In this document: one piece after another, positions 9,680-18,114 of the stretch | How positions within the stretch are numbered: the stretch's first letter is position 1 | Layout: every line of letters begins with the position of its first letter | Source: Allobranchiibius sp. CTAmp26 | Lineage (GTDB): Bacteria; Actinomycetota; Actinomycetes; Actinomycetales; Dermatophilaceae | NCBI RefSeq assembly: GCF_017565405.1 | Contig: NZ_JAGEKR010000006.1 | Span: forward strand, 62,001-126,000 | DNA length: 64,000 nt | Direction: 5' to 3' | Program-made: the position numbers and the translations under genes | Notes under the pieces: model-generated | What the model was told of the DNA's origin: nothing | What the model saw: the letters and a program-made list of their open reading frames with translations, nothing else | The model's database searches: none

Positions 9680-10135
9680 ATGACGACCACCTCCGAGCCG
9701 TACGCCGTCTTCCGCCCGCGACGATCGCGCGTGGTCGCCACCGTCGCCGCCGTGGCGTCGGTGATCGCGTTCGCGGTGGTGGCGCTGACCGTCCCGCGCG
9801 GCGGTGTGACGGGCTGGGCGGGCATCGACTCGGTGATGCTGGTGCTCTTCGGGGTGCTCATCGCGGCGTTCCTGATGCGGTACGCGCTCGTCCGCGCCGT
9901 GCCCACTGAACGCGGCCTGCAGGTGCGCAACCTGATCTCCACGCGCACCATCGAATGGGTGCAGGTGGTCAACGTGCAGTTCGGCGGCGGGCAGCCGTGG
10001 CTGGTGCTCGAACTCGACGACACCGAGCACCTCGCCGTGATGGCGGTGCAGCGTTCGGACGGCCCGAGCGCGCAGGCCGAGGCCGGCCGGATGGCGGCCC
10101 TGGTGCAGGTGCACTCCACGGTCCACGACCACTGA
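9680..10135 (+). CDS. PH domain-containing membrane protein
   Basis: 151 residues with two hydrophobic helices (about 18-40 and 50-65), then a small beta-rich domain of the bacterial PH type (RAVPTERGLQVRNLISTRTIEWVQVVNVQFG, LDDTEHLAVMAVQRSD). Such proteins often sit next to hisG in actinobacteria; no function is established. It begins 7 bases after the hisG stop and is probably co-transcribed. The C-terminal end faces the convergent kinase-like gene 9 bases away. Confidence 0.75.
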   Translation: MTTTSEPYAVFRPRRSRVVATVAAVASVIAFAVVALTVPRGGVTGWAGIDSVMLVLFGVLIAAFLMRYALVRAVPTERGLQVRNLISTRTIEWVQVVNVQFGGGQPWLVLELDDTEHLAVMAVQRSDGPSAQAEAGRMAALVQVHSTVHDH

Positions 10136-10144
10136 CCGGGCGGT

Positions 10145-10756
10145 CTAGCCCGGGCCGGTCTCGATGGTGAGGTGGGCGTGGTCGGGGGTTCGGTCCGTGT
10201 CGAAGAGCGCCTGCTCCTGGGCGGCCCACCGCTCCCAGTGCCCGGCGAACCCACCACCATCGCGGTCCTCACCCCGCTGCCGGCGCAGGCCGACCGGGGC
10301 CTGCACCCACACCCGCACGTCGGTGTACGCGCGCGCCGCGCCGGCGCTGGACCCCACGCCTTCGACCACGACATACCGGTGCACCGGCACCACCAGCGTC
10401 TCGGCGTACCCGCCCGCCACCCAGTCGTAGCGCCGGTACGACGCCCGCTCACCCCGCGCCAGCGGCGCCAGGACCTGCTCCACGAGCAGGGGGACCGCCC
10501 TGGCCAACCCGTCCCACCCGGGGTAGAGGTCGTCCATGTGCACCACCGGCGCATCGTCGAGCAGAGGCCCCACGAGCGCCGCCAGGCTGGACTTGCCGGC
10601 GCCGCCGCATCCGTCGATCGCCACCACCACGGGTCGCCACCCCGGCTCGGACTCGACCAACTCGGCGACCGAGCGCGCCCACGCCGCAACAGAATTCGCA
10701 TCCCCTGCTCGCGCGTCGTTGTCGCCCCACACGAAACTGTTCGCGCCCACGTCCAC
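10145..10756 (-). CDS. Uridine kinase-like P-loop protein
   Basis: 203 residues with a Walker A loop GCGGAGKSS and a downstream [12 protein letters not shown] motif, as in uridine kinase/phosphoribulokinase-type nucleoside kinases, then [15 protein letters not shown]. Likely phosphorylates a small hydroxyl-bearing substrate; the exact substrate cannot be told. The start chosen is the GTG at 10756, because a TACGGT box lies exactly 6 nt upstream on this strand (leaderless pattern). It is divergent from hisF and convergent with the PH-domain gene. Confidence 0.8.
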   Translation of the reverse strand: MDVGANSFVWGDNDARAGDANSVAAWARSVAELVESEPGWRPVVVAIDGCGGAGKSSLAALVGPLLDDAPVVHMDDLYPGWDGLARAVPLLVEQVLAPLARGERASYRRYDWVAGGYAETLVVPVHRYVVVEGVGSSAGAARAYTDVRVWVQAPVGLRRQRGEDRDGGGFAGHWERWAAQEQALFDTDRTPDHAHLTIETGPG

Positions 10757-10779
10757 ACGCCCACCGTAGGCTGCGGCCC
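10757..10779. promoter_or_regulatory. Shared-core bidirectional leaderless promoter
   Basis: The 10-bp core ACCGTAGGCT (10763-10772) reads TACGGT on the minus strand (6 nt before the kinase-like GTG at 10756) and TAGGCT on the plus strand (7 nt before the hisF GTG at 10780). The two -10 boxes share the central TA. There is no room for a leader or ribosome-binding site on either side. Confidence 0.65.
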
Positions 10780-11535
10780 GTGACCTCAGCGGTGCGCGTG
10801 ATCCCGTGTCTCGACGTCGACGCCGGGCGCGTCGTAAAGGGCGTCAACTTCGCCAACCTGCGTGATGCCGGAGACCCGGTCGAGCTGGCCCACGGGTACG
10901 AAAATCAGGGCGCCGACGAGCTGACGTTCCTGGACGTCACGGCGAGCTCCGCCGCCCGCGACACGACGTACGAGGTCGTCGGCCGCACCGCCGAGCAGGT
11001 CTTCATCCCGCTGACCGTCGGCGGGGGAGTGCGCACCGTCGCCGACGTCGACCGGTTGCTGCGCAGCGGTGCCGACAAGGTCGGCATCAACACCGGCGCG
11101 ATCGCGCGACCCGAGGTGATCGCCGAGATCGCCGACCGGTTCGGCGCGCAGGTGCTGGTGCTGTCGGCCGACGTACGCCGCGCCGCCGACGGCCACTTCG
11201 AGATCACCACCCACGGGGGCCGCACCGCTGCGGGCCTCGAGGCCGTCGAATGGTGTGTGCGCGCTGCCGCCCTCGGCGCCGGGGAGATCCTGCTCAACTC
11301 CATGGACGCCGACGGCACCAAGGACGGCTTCGATCTGGAGTTGATCCGCGCGGTACGCCGCGAGGTGTCGGTCCCGCTCATCGCCAGCGGGGGCGCCGGC
11401 GCACCCGAGCACTTCGTGCAGGCGGTCGAGGCCGGAGCCGACGCCGTGCTCGCCGCGTCAGTGTTCCACTTCCGCGAACTCACCATCGGCCAGGTCAAAG
11501 ACGCGCTGCGGGCCGCCGGGCACCCCGTCCGCTGA
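10780..11535 (+). CDS. hisF: Imidazole glycerol phosphate synthase cyclase subunit
   Basis: With the glutaminase HisH (not in this window), makes imidazole glycerol phosphate and AICAR, linking histidine and purine synthesis. The 251-residue TIM barrel starts with [20 protein letters not shown], whose Asp is the catalytic acid, and has LSADVRR with the second catalytic Asp, [24 protein letters not shown] and ASGGAG for phosphate binding. GTG 10780 is chosen for its TAGGCT box 7 nt upstream. An in-frame GTG 12 bases later is possible. Confidence 0.95.
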   Translation: MTSAVRVIPCLDVDAGRVVKGVNFANLRDAGDPVELAHGYENQGADELTFLDVTASSAARDTTYEVVGRTAEQVFIPLTVGGGVRTVADVDRLLRSGADKVGINTGAIARPEVIAEIADRFGAQVLVLSADVRRAADGHFEITTHGGRTAAGLEAVEWCVRAAALGAGEILLNSMDADGTKDGFDLELIRAVRREVSVPLIASGGAGAPEHFVQAVEAGADAVLAASVFHFRELTIGQVKDALRAAGHPVR

Positions 11536-11601
11536 GCGTTGGGAGTACGCGCGCGCTCATACAGCGCGCTGCTGCTCCATCTGTCGGACGCTGTGCTTTC
11601 T

Positions 11602-11687
11602 GCGGCATCTGACTGCGCACTCCGCTCCGGCCGCGTGCTCGCTGCGCTCGCCCACAAACCTCCGCTGCGTGCTCCGTCAGATGCCGC
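11602..11687. repeat. 12-bp inverted repeat between hisF and the convergent gene
   Basis: GCGGCATCTGAC (11602-11613) and GTCAGATGCCGC (11676-11687) are perfect complements 62 nt apart. The right arm contains the stop codon of the minus-strand gene. The interval is rich in GCTCCG/CTGCGCTCG words. A bidirectional terminator between converging genes is likely; nothing coding is seen in 11536-11676. Confidence 0.55.
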
Positions 11688-12318
11688 GCTTGGATTCCCG
11701 GTACGCCGCCACGTCCGCATCCGCGCCGTCGAAGGTCACCATCGCGACCCCGTCCCGGCCGAACACCGACAGGAAGATCTCACCCGGCGCACCCGTGAGC
11801 ACGACGCTGCCGTGATCGTCCTTCGGCTTCCTGATCGAACGCCGCCCCACCCCAGGGGCGTCGGCGACGACTCCCACGCGTACGTCGCGCATCGCGAGCC
11901 GAGCGACCTGCGGCAGGCTGCCCCAGAGTGCCGATGAGAGCTCGGGCGACAGTTCCCGCCGCTCCCAGGACCCCCCGCCACGCAGCACATCCTCGTGGTG
12001 CACGAAGAACTCGCCGAGATTGGTGACCATGTCGATCTTGTCGATCCGCGCTGGGTGCCACACCGGCGGACCCTGGCGGATCTGCTCGACCAACCCTGAG
12101 AAGTCCTTCGCGGCCAGGTCGCGCTGGATCCGTTGGGTGCGGTCGGCGAGCGCCGGGAGCACCGCACCGAGAGCGGCGTCCGGGCGCCGTTCGCGCAGGA
12201 TCAGATGGGCGGCGAGGTCGCGGGCCCGCCAATCCCCGTCCAGGGTCGGCGCATCCGGTCCGACCTCGATCAAGGTCTGGCAGAGCGCGGCACGTTCCTG
12301 CTGAGCGATGTTGGGCAT
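11677..12318 (-). CDS. TIGR03085 family metal-binding protein
   Basis: 213 residues of the DinB/maleylpyruvate isomerase N-terminal fold type. Typical blocks are QQERAALCQTLIEVGPDAPTL, DWRARDLAAHLILRERRPDA (metal-binding His), HPARIDKIDMVTNLGEFFVHHEDVLRG (further His cluster) and a C-terminal LTGAPGEIFLSVFGR. These proteins are common and uncharacterised in actinobacteria; a mycothiol-dependent role is only a guess from the fold. The ATG at 12318 is favoured. It diverges from the ABC exporter with 18 bases between the start codons. Confidence 0.82.
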   Translation of the reverse strand: MPNIAQQERAALCQTLIEVGPDAPTLDGDWRARDLAAHLILRERRPDAALGAVLPALADRTQRIQRDLAAKDFSGLVEQIRQGPPVWHPARIDKIDMVTNLGEFFVHHEDVLRGGGSWERRELSPELSSALWGSLPQVARLAMRDVRVGVVADAPGVGRRSIRKPKDDHGSVVLTGAPGEIFLSVFGRDGVAMVTFDGADADVAAYRESKRGI

Positions 12319-12336
12319 ACCGACATACTGGTGCAT

Positions 12337-14226
12337 ATGCCCGCGCCCGTTGCACCCTCGACCGCCCGGGCATTCGGACCTGCACTGCGCATCATCGGCG
12401 TCGGCTTCCGGCGCGAACCACGGCCGCTGGCCGTCGCAGTGCTCGGCAGCTTCGTCTACGGCGTGATGACGGTCTTCACAGCCCGCGTCATCGGCCACCT
12501 CGTCGGCACGATCGTCACCCCCGCGGTCAGGGTCCACCAGATCACCTCCGCCCAGATATGGACCATCGTCTGGGAACTCGGGATCGTGGTGCTCCTCAAC
12601 GCGATCGGCGTCGTCTGCCGACGGGTCGGCGCCGGCATGGCCTACTACAACCTGATCGCGCACTACCGACGCCAGGTCACCCGGCAGTACCTGCGCCTGC
12701 CGCTCGCCTGGCACCACCGACACCCTTCGGGCCAGCTGCTGTCCAACGCGAACGCCGACGTCGAGGCGACCTGGTCGATCTTCCAACCGCTTCCCCTGGC
12801 CCTCGGGGTCGTGGTGATGCTGGTGGTCGGGGTGGTGGAGATGCTGCGGATCGACGTGTGGCTGGCGTTGATCGGCGTGCTGGTCTTCCCGACGCTCTTC
12901 GCGGTCAACGCGGTGTTCCGCTCCAAGATGTCGCCGCGGGCCACGCGGGCGCAGCAGCTGCGCGGCGAGGTCAGCGAGGTCGCCCACGAGAGCATCGAGG
13001 CCGCGCTGGTCGTGAAGGCGATGGGCCGCGAGGAGCAGGAGACCGAGCGTTTCGCCGAACGCACCAACGAGCTGCGCGGTGCTGCCATCGAGGTCGGCCG
13101 GGTGATGGGCATCTTCGAGCCGGTCATCGACGCCATCCCGACCTTCGGCACGCTGGCGGTGCTGGCGGTCGGTACGGCACGTGTGCAGGCCGGCGATCTC
13201 AGCGCCGCCGACGTGGTCCAGGTCGCCTACCTCTTCGCGCTGCTCGCCTTCCCCGTCCGGTCCTTCGGGTGGGTGCTCGCCGGCCTCCCCGTCACCCTCG
13301 TGGGCTGGACCCGGATCGACAACGTGCTCTCGGCGCAGGGATCCATGGCGTACGGCGACCGTGCGCTGCCGGCCGACGGCTCCGGGGCGCTCAGCATGCG
13401 AGCGGTCGACTTCTCCTACGAGGGGGGCGGCACCTCCGACCTCTCGAGCAAGGACAGCGCATCGGTCGGCGGCGCTCAGGTGCTGCACGGCGTCGACCTC
13501 GACCTGGCGGGTGGTTCGCTGACCGCGGTCGTCGGGCCCACCGGTTCGGGCAAGTCGACGCTCACCAACGTCGCCCTCCGGCTGGTCGACCCGGACTCCG
13601 GTGAGGTGCTCGTGGACGACGTCCGGTTGGCCGACGTACGCCGTCACGGCATCCCCGCGGCCGCGACCCTGGTCTCCCAGGAGACCTTCCTCTTCGACGA
13701 CACCGTGCGCGGCAACGTCACCCTCGGGGGCCCGTATGACGACGCCGACGTCGACCGCGCCCTGCGGATCGCGCAGGCCAGGGACTTCGTCGACGCGCTC
13801 ACCGACGGCCTCGACACGCGGGTCGGAGAGCGCGGTGCCACTCTGTCCGGCGGCCAGCGGCAGCGCATCGCGCTGGCGCGGGCGGTGATCCGCTCGCCGC
13901 ACCTGCTGGTCCTCGACGATGCGACGTCTGCGGTCGACCCGACGGTCGAGGTCGCGATCCTGGACGGTCTGCGGGCGGAGGCGCAGCGTCGGGGCAGCCG
14001 CAGCACCACCCTGGTCGTCGCCTATCGACTGTCCACCATCTCGCTCGCCGACACGGTCGTCTACGTCGAGCGCGGTCGGGTGGTCGACACCGGCACCCAC
14101 GCCGAGCTCATGGACAGGTGCGCGCCATATGCCCGCATCGTGAGCGCGTACGCCGACGACGCGCAGGATCGCGCGGACGCCAAGGCCGCGGCGGGTCAGG
14201 ACGTGCAACCGGTGGACGCGCGATGA
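12337..14226 (+). CDS. ABC exporter half-transporter, degenerate ATPase site
   Basis: 629 residues: six membrane helices (about 25-330), then an ATPase domain. Walker A is GPTGSGKST (400-408) and the signature LSGGQRQ is intact. However, the catalytic Glu after Walker B is Asp528 (LVLDDATSAVD), and the switch His is Tyr563 (AYRLSTI). This is the pattern of the inactive-site partner of heterodimeric exporters such as TM287/288. An insert rich in Ser/Gly/Asp (about 363-383) precedes the ATPase core. The ATG at 12337 follows a degenerate -10 (CATACT) by 7 nt. The end overlaps the partner gene by ATGA. The substrate is unknown. Confidence 0.92.
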   Translation: MPAPVAPSTARAFGPALRIIGVGFRREPRPLAVAVLGSFVYGVMTVFTARVIGHLVGTIVTPAVRVHQITSAQIWTIVWELGIVVLLNAIGVVCRRVGAGMAYYNLIAHYRRQVTRQYLRLPLAWHHRHPSGQLLSNANADVEATWSIFQPLPLALGVVVMLVVGVVEMLRIDVWLALIGVLVFPTLFAVNAVFRSKMSPRATRAQQLRGEVSEVAHESIEAALVVKAMGREEQETERFAERTNELRGAAIEVGRVMGIFEPVIDAIPTFGTLAVLAVGTARVQAGDLSAADVVQVAYLFALLAFPVRSFGWVLAGLPVTLVGWTRIDNVLSAQGSMAYGDRALPADGSGALSMRAVDFSYEGGGTSDLSSKDSASVGGAQVLHGVDLDLAGGSLTAVVGPTGSGKSTLTNVALRLVDPDSGEVLVDDVRLADVRRHGIPAAATLVSQETFLFDDTVRGNVTLGGPYDDADVDRALRIAQARDFVDALTDGLDTRVGERGATLSGGQRQRIALARAVIRSPHLLVLDDATSAVDPTVEVAILDGLRAEAQRRGSRSTTLVVAYRLSTISLADTVVYVERGRVVDTGTHAELMDRCAPYARIVSAYADDAQDRADAKAAAGQDVQPVDAR

Positions 14227-16037
14227 GCACCTCCACCGAGGAGCGGTCCGACACCCGCACGCGCCATCTGGGCGACACCGAGAGCCTGGGCACGTGGGCG
14301 ATCCTGCGGCGCGGACTCACGCTGTCACCGGAGCTCGGCCGAGGCTTCTCGATCACCCTGGCGCTGGCGCTGGTCGCCACGCTCGGCCAGGTGCTCGTCC
14401 CGATTGCGGTGCAGCAGACGACCGACAAGGGGATCCTCGCTGCGGGCGGGCCGGACGTCGGGCTGGTGCTGCGCCTCGTGATCGTCGTGGGCCTGGCGGT
14501 GCTGCTCACCAGCGTCGCGTCGTACGCGGTGAACCTGCGGCTGTTCCGCTCCTCGGAGAGCGGTCTGGCGACCCTGCGGATCAAGGGTTTCCGCCAGATC
14601 CACGACCTGTCGATGCTCACCCAGAACGCCGAGCGGCGCGGTTCCCTGGTCTCCCGGGTGACCAGCGACGTGGACCAGATCTCCAAGTTCGTGCAGTCCA
14701 GCGGGCTCACGTTGATCATCTCCAGCGCCCAGATCCTGATCGCCACCGCGCTGATGCTCTTCTACAGCCCGGAGCTGACCGGCGTCGTCTGGGTCTGCTT
14801 CGTGCCGCTCTTCCTGTTGCTGCGCAAGTTCCAGGCCAGGATCGGGCGGGCCTATCTGGCGGTGCGCGAGCGCGTGGGCGACATGCTCGGGGCGGTGTCG
14901 GAGTCGGTGGTGGGCGCGACGACGATCCGCGCGTACGGCGTCGAGGACCGCACCGCCGAGCGGATCGACGTGGCCGTCGAGGCCCATCGCCGGGCCGCGA
15001 TCACCGCGCAGGTGCGCACGGTCAGCGCCTTCGTCTCGGGTCAGGTCGTCGCGGGTGTCACCACCATCGCGGCGCTCGGGGTCGGCACGATCCTCGCGGC
15101 CCACGGCCGGCTCACGATCGGTGAGCTGGTGGCGTTCCTCTTCCTGGTCAACCTCTTCACCCAGCCGGTGCAGACGGCCACGGAGAACCTCAACGAACTG
15201 CAGAACGCCGTGGCGGGCTGGCGCCGCGTCATCGGGTTGATCGACACGCCGGCCGACGTCCCCGACCCCGGCGAGGGCGGGGTCGACCTGCCGCCGGGCC
15301 CGGTACGCGTGCAGTTGCAGGATGTCGGGTTCGCCTACCCGGGCGGTGCCGCGGTGCTGCACGACATCGACCTCGACATCACGCCGGGTTCACGGGTGGC
15401 GATCGTCGGCGAGACCGGATCGGGCAAGACCACCATCGGCAAGCTGCTCACCCGCCTGATGGATCCGTTGACCGGCTCGGTGCTGCTGAGCGGTGTCGAC
15501 GTACGCCGGATCCGCTTCTCCTCGTTGCGGTCCCGGGTCGTGCTCGTGCCCCAGGAGGGCTTCCTCTTCGATGCGTCGCTGCTGGAGAACGTGCGGTTCG
15601 CGCGCCCGGGCGTCTCCGAGGACGAGGTGCTGCTGGCTTTCGCGACCCTCGGTCTCGGCGACTGGCTCGACGGGTTGCCGGGCGGACTCGCCACGGCCGT
15701 CGGGCAGCGCGGGGAGTCCCTGTCGGCGGGGGAGCGGCAACTGGTCGCGCTGGTCCGCGCCTACCTCACCGAGCCCGACCTGCTGCTGCTCGACGAAGCC
15801 ACCTCGGCGGTCGACCCGGCGACGGAGGTCCGCATCCAACGGGCGCTGGAGCGCCTCGCGGCCGGCCGTACGTCGATCGCCATCGCCCACCGGCTGTCCA
15901 CCGCGGAGGCCGCCGACGAGGTGGTGGTCGTCGACCGCGGGCGCATCGTGCAGCGCGGCGCGCACGAGGAACTGGTGGCCGACAAGGGCAGCGTCTACGC
16001 CCGGATGCACGCGTCCTGGTCGGCCCAGTCCAGCTGA
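14223..16037 (+). CDS. ABC exporter half-transporter, catalytic partner
   Basis: 604 residues: six membrane helices then an ATPase domain with Walker A GETGSGKTT (396-404), canonical Walker B LLLLDEATSAVD (Glu525) and switch His556 (AHRLST). Its signature motif is LSAGERQ instead of LSGGQ. In heterodimers the weak site is built from Walker A/B of one chain and the signature of the other, so this change pairs exactly with the degenerate residues of the preceding gene. The two products should form one exporter of lipids or drugs. The GTG/ATG alternatives upstream are less likely than ATG 14223, which overlaps the previous stop. Confidence 0.93.
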   Translation: MSTSTEERSDTRTRHLGDTESLGTWAILRRGLTLSPELGRGFSITLALALVATLGQVLVPIAVQQTTDKGILAAGGPDVGLVLRLVIVVGLAVLLTSVASYAVNLRLFRSSESGLATLRIKGFRQIHDLSMLTQNAERRGSLVSRVTSDVDQISKFVQSSGLTLIISSAQILIATALMLFYSPELTGVVWVCFVPLFLLLRKFQARIGRAYLAVRERVGDMLGAVSESVVGATTIRAYGVEDRTAERIDVAVEAHRRAAITAQVRTVSAFVSGQVVAGVTTIAALGVGTILAAHGRLTIGELVAFLFLVNLFTQPVQTATENLNELQNAVAGWRRVIGLIDTPADVPDPGEGGVDLPPGPVRVQLQDVGFAYPGGAAVLHDIDLDITPGSRVAIVGETGSGKTTIGKLLTRLMDPLTGSVLLSGVDVRRIRFSSLRSRVVLVPQEGFLFDASLLENVRFARPGVSEDEVLLAFATLGLGDWLDGLPGGLATAVGQRGESLSAGERQLVALVRAYLTEPDLLLLDEATSAVDPATEVRIQRALERLAAGRTSIAIAHRLSTAEAADEVVVVDRGRIVQRGAHEELVADKGSVYARMHASWSAQSS

Positions 16038-16056
16038 CCGCGCAGTTCGAGCAGGG

Positions 16057-16086
16057 TCGTAGCGCGCCGTATGGGGCGCGCGACGA
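16057..16086. terminator. Hairpin between converging genes
   Basis: TCGT-A-GCGCGCC (16057-16068) pairs with GGCGCGC-G-ACGA (16075-16086), one A/G mismatch, loop of 6. It lies between the end of the ABC exporter and the end of the minus-strand zinc-finger gene. No U-tract on either side. Confidence 0.6.
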
Positions 16087-16109
16087 CTCCGATCAGCTGT
16101 GCGCGTCCG

Positions 16110-16493
16110 TTACTCCTCTCCGGAGAAACGCCCCCACGCCGACTGGCGCGTCATGTCCAGGGCCGCGCCGATCCGCGACCAGGTGACGCCGCGGTCGCGC
16201 AGCCGGGTGACCCACGTCGCCAGCCCGGTCTCGACCTGGTCGGCGACACCGGCGATCTTGGGCAGCAGCTCGAGCATCTGGTCATCGCTCATGCTCTGCC
16301 AGTAGGGAAGCTCGGGCTGGTCGGCACCCGCCTGCTCTGGAGCGGACCCGGCCAGGATGTCGTTGCACAGCTGCACGCACTCGTTGCAGATGTAGATGCC
16401 GGGGCCGGCGATGATCTTGGCGATGTCCTGCTCGTCCTTGGCGCAGAACGAACACCGCACGGTGGTGGTCTGCGACCGGGTCGTGGTCGGCAT
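16110..16493 (-). CDS. ClpX-type C4 zinc-finger small protein
   Basis: 127 residues. Residues 14-39 are a ClpX-type zinc finger, Cys14-x2-Cys17 and Cys36-x2-Cys39, with the [18 protein letters not shown] block almost as in ClpX. The AAA+ ATPase domain is absent. The C-terminal half has a helix-turn-helix-like stretch ([21 protein letters not shown]). In ClpX this finger dimerises and binds adaptors and substrates, so a ClpX-related adaptor or a small regulator are both possible; this is inference. Start ATG 16493 has a GAGGAG ribosome-binding site 6 nt upstream. Confidence 0.82.
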   Translation of the reverse strand: MPTTTRSQTTTVRCSFCAKDEQDIAKIIAGPGIYICNECVQLCNDILAGSAPEQAGADQPELPYWQSMSDDQMLELLPKIAGVADQVETGLATWVTRLRDRGVTWSRIGAALDMTRQSAWGRFSGEE

Positions 16494-16555
16494 GGCGGTC
16501 TCCTCGTCGTCCGTCAGGTTGTCCCTGACACGCAGGTGTGAGTCACGCTCTTGGG

Positions 16556-16567
16556 TACGGTCGCCGG
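16556..16567 (+). promoter_or_regulatory. Candidate leaderless promoter of the serine hydrolase
   Basis: TACGGT (16556-16561) followed by 6 nt and ATG 16568. No ribosome-binding site is present. Same spacing rule as the kinase-like gene at 10756. Confidence 0.5.
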
Positions 16568-17932
16568 ATGGACGACGCCAGCACCCGCCTGCTCCCACAG
16601 ACCGCACGTGACCTGCACCGCAAGGCGGCCACCCGCCAGTCCGAGGGACGGGTGCCGGGGCTGCTGGCCGCGGTCGGCCGCTCCGGGAGCCTGTGGTGGA
16701 CCGACGGGATCGGCACGGCCGACCTGTCGAAGCCCGGCACCCCACCGGACGCCGACACGCAGTACCCGATCGCGTCCAACACCAAGACCTTCGTCGCGGT
16801 GATGGTGATGCAGCTGCGGGACGAGGGCCGCCTGAGCCTGGACGACACGGTCGAGCGGCACCTGCCGGAGGCGACCCATCCCGGCGTCACGGTCCGCCAA
16901 TTGCTCTCGCACACCACCGGCATGGCCCGCGAACCGGTCGGGGACGTCTGGGAACAGTTGCGATTCCCCGGCCGCGACGAACTGGTGCCCGGGTGGAACG
17001 ACGCCGAGCGGATCGGACGCCCGCACGACCGGTGGCACTACAGCAACCTCGGTTTCGCGATCCTGGGTGAGATCGTCGCGCGCCTCGACGGGCGCGAGTG
17101 GCACGAGAGCCTGCGTGCCCGCCTGCTGGACCCCTTGGAGCTGCGACGGACGACGCTCACCCGTGTCGCACCCGCGGCCGGGCAGTACTTCGTGCCCCCG
17201 TTCCACGACGTACCGCTGCAGGAGCCGGTGGTCGACCTGGCCGCCACGGGCTCGGCCGGTGCGCTGTGGAGTACGGCGTCCGATCTGATCTCGTGGCACG
17301 GTTTCCTCGCCGACCCGACGCGCGAGATCCTCGACCCGGACACCCTCGAGGAGATGGTCCAGCCCCAGGTCGTCGCCGACACCGTCGGGTGGACCTCGGC
17401 GTGGGGTCTGGGGCTGATGCTCGCGCGGCGCGACGGGAAGACCTGGGTCGGCCACACCGGCGGGTTCCCGGGCGCGATCACCGGCGTCTTCACCGAGCGC
17501 GAGAGCGCGACGACCGGCCTGGTGCTGATGAACGCCACCTCCACACCGGATCCGGCGGCGATCGCGCTGGACCTCGGCGCCCACCTCTTGAAGCACGAGC
17601 CCGTCGACATCGAGCCGTGGCAGCCCGGCACCACGCTGCCGCAGGAGCTGCTGCCGCTCATCGGTCGGTGGTACTCCGAGGGTCGCGCGTTCGTCTTCGG
17701 CGTCGTGGACGGCCACCTCGAGGCGCGGGTCGACGGGCAGCCGGCGCATCTGCCGCCGTCCGTCTTCGAAGCAGATGGCGCCGATGCCTTCCGCACGATC
17801 TCCGGGCGCGAGCGCGGCGAGCCGCTGACGATCGACCGCCACTCGGACGGGTCGGTGCGCCAACTGCACTGGGCGACCTACCCGTTCACGCGCGAGCCGG
17901 TCACCTTCGACGGGCTGCCGCCACGCCGCTGA
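16568..17932 (+). CDS. Beta-lactamase family serine hydrolase
   Basis: 454 residues of the class C beta-lactamase / D-alanyl-D-alanine peptidase fold. Active-site motifs are Ser70-Asn-Thr-Lys73 (SxxK), Tyr158-Ser-Asn160 (YxN) and His296-Thr-Gly (HTGG, equivalent to KTG). A C-terminal beta-rich domain of about 100 residues follows, as in many esterase or peptidase members. There is no signal peptide, so a cytoplasmic esterase or peptidase is more likely than antibiotic resistance. It is divergent from the zinc-finger gene. Confidence 0.85.
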   Translation: MDDASTRLLPQTARDLHRKAATRQSEGRVPGLLAAVGRSGSLWWTDGIGTADLSKPGTPPDADTQYPIASNTKTFVAVMVMQLRDEGRLSLDDTVERHLPEATHPGVTVRQLLSHTTGMAREPVGDVWEQLRFPGRDELVPGWNDAERIGRPHDRWHYSNLGFAILGEIVARLDGREWHESLRARLLDPLELRRTTLTRVAPAAGQYFVPPFHDVPLQEPVVDLAATGSAGALWSTASDLISWHGFLADPTREILDPDTLEEMVQPQVVADTVGWTSAWGLGLMLARRDGKTWVGHTGGFPGAITGVFTERESATTGLVLMNATSTPDPAAIALDLGAHLLKHEPVDIEPWQPGTTLPQELLPLIGRWYSEGRAFVFGVVDGHLEARVDGQPAHLPPSVFEADGADAFRTISGRERGEPLTIDRHSDGSVRQLHWATYPFTREPVTFDGLPPRR

Positions 17933-17948
17933 GCCGCTGAGCCTCAGC

Positions 17949-17988
17949 GCATCAAGATAGCATCAAGAGCCGTGAAGACGGCATCAAC
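17949..17988 (+). promoter_or_regulatory. Direct repeats upstream of kdp, candidate KdpE operator
   Basis: GCATCAAG occurs at 17949 and again 11 bp later at 17960; a degenerate CGTGAAGA sits at the next 11-bp step (17971) and GCATCAAC at 17981. Helical-turn direct repeats are the usual binding pattern of OmpR/PhoB-type regulators such as KdpE, encoded at the end of this operon. The array ends 40 bases before kdpF. Operator function is inferred. Confidence 0.55.
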
Positions 17989-18027
17989 GAGGCGGGGGTC
18001 GGCAGCGGTCCGTCCTTGACTGGCGGC

Positions 18028-18114
18028 ATGGCTGAATATGTGGGCGCGGGAGTGCTGGCCCTGGCGTTGCTGGGCTACCTCGTGTACGCGCTGATTCGAC
18101 CGGACAAGTTCTGA
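18028..18114 (+). CDS. kdpF: K+-transporting ATPase small subunit KdpF
   Basis: A 28-residue single-helix membrane peptide: a short MAEY start, a hydrophobic helix ([15 protein letters not shown]) and the typical end IRPDKF. KdpF stabilises the KdpFABC complex in the membrane. Its TGA overlaps the kdpA start by one base (TGATG), confirming it as the first gene of the operon. Confidence 0.93.
   Translation: MAEYVGAGVLALALLGYLVYALIRPDKF

Noticed and set aside
12133-12336. N-terminal extension of the first ABC half-transporter
   Set aside because: The extension runs antisense through the TIGR03085 gene; ATG 12337 gives the normal exporter start.
16568-17932. Beta-lactamase resistance gene
   Set aside because: SxxK/YxN/HTG motifs fit the wider esterase/peptidase family, there is no signal peptide, and a C-terminal domain is present.
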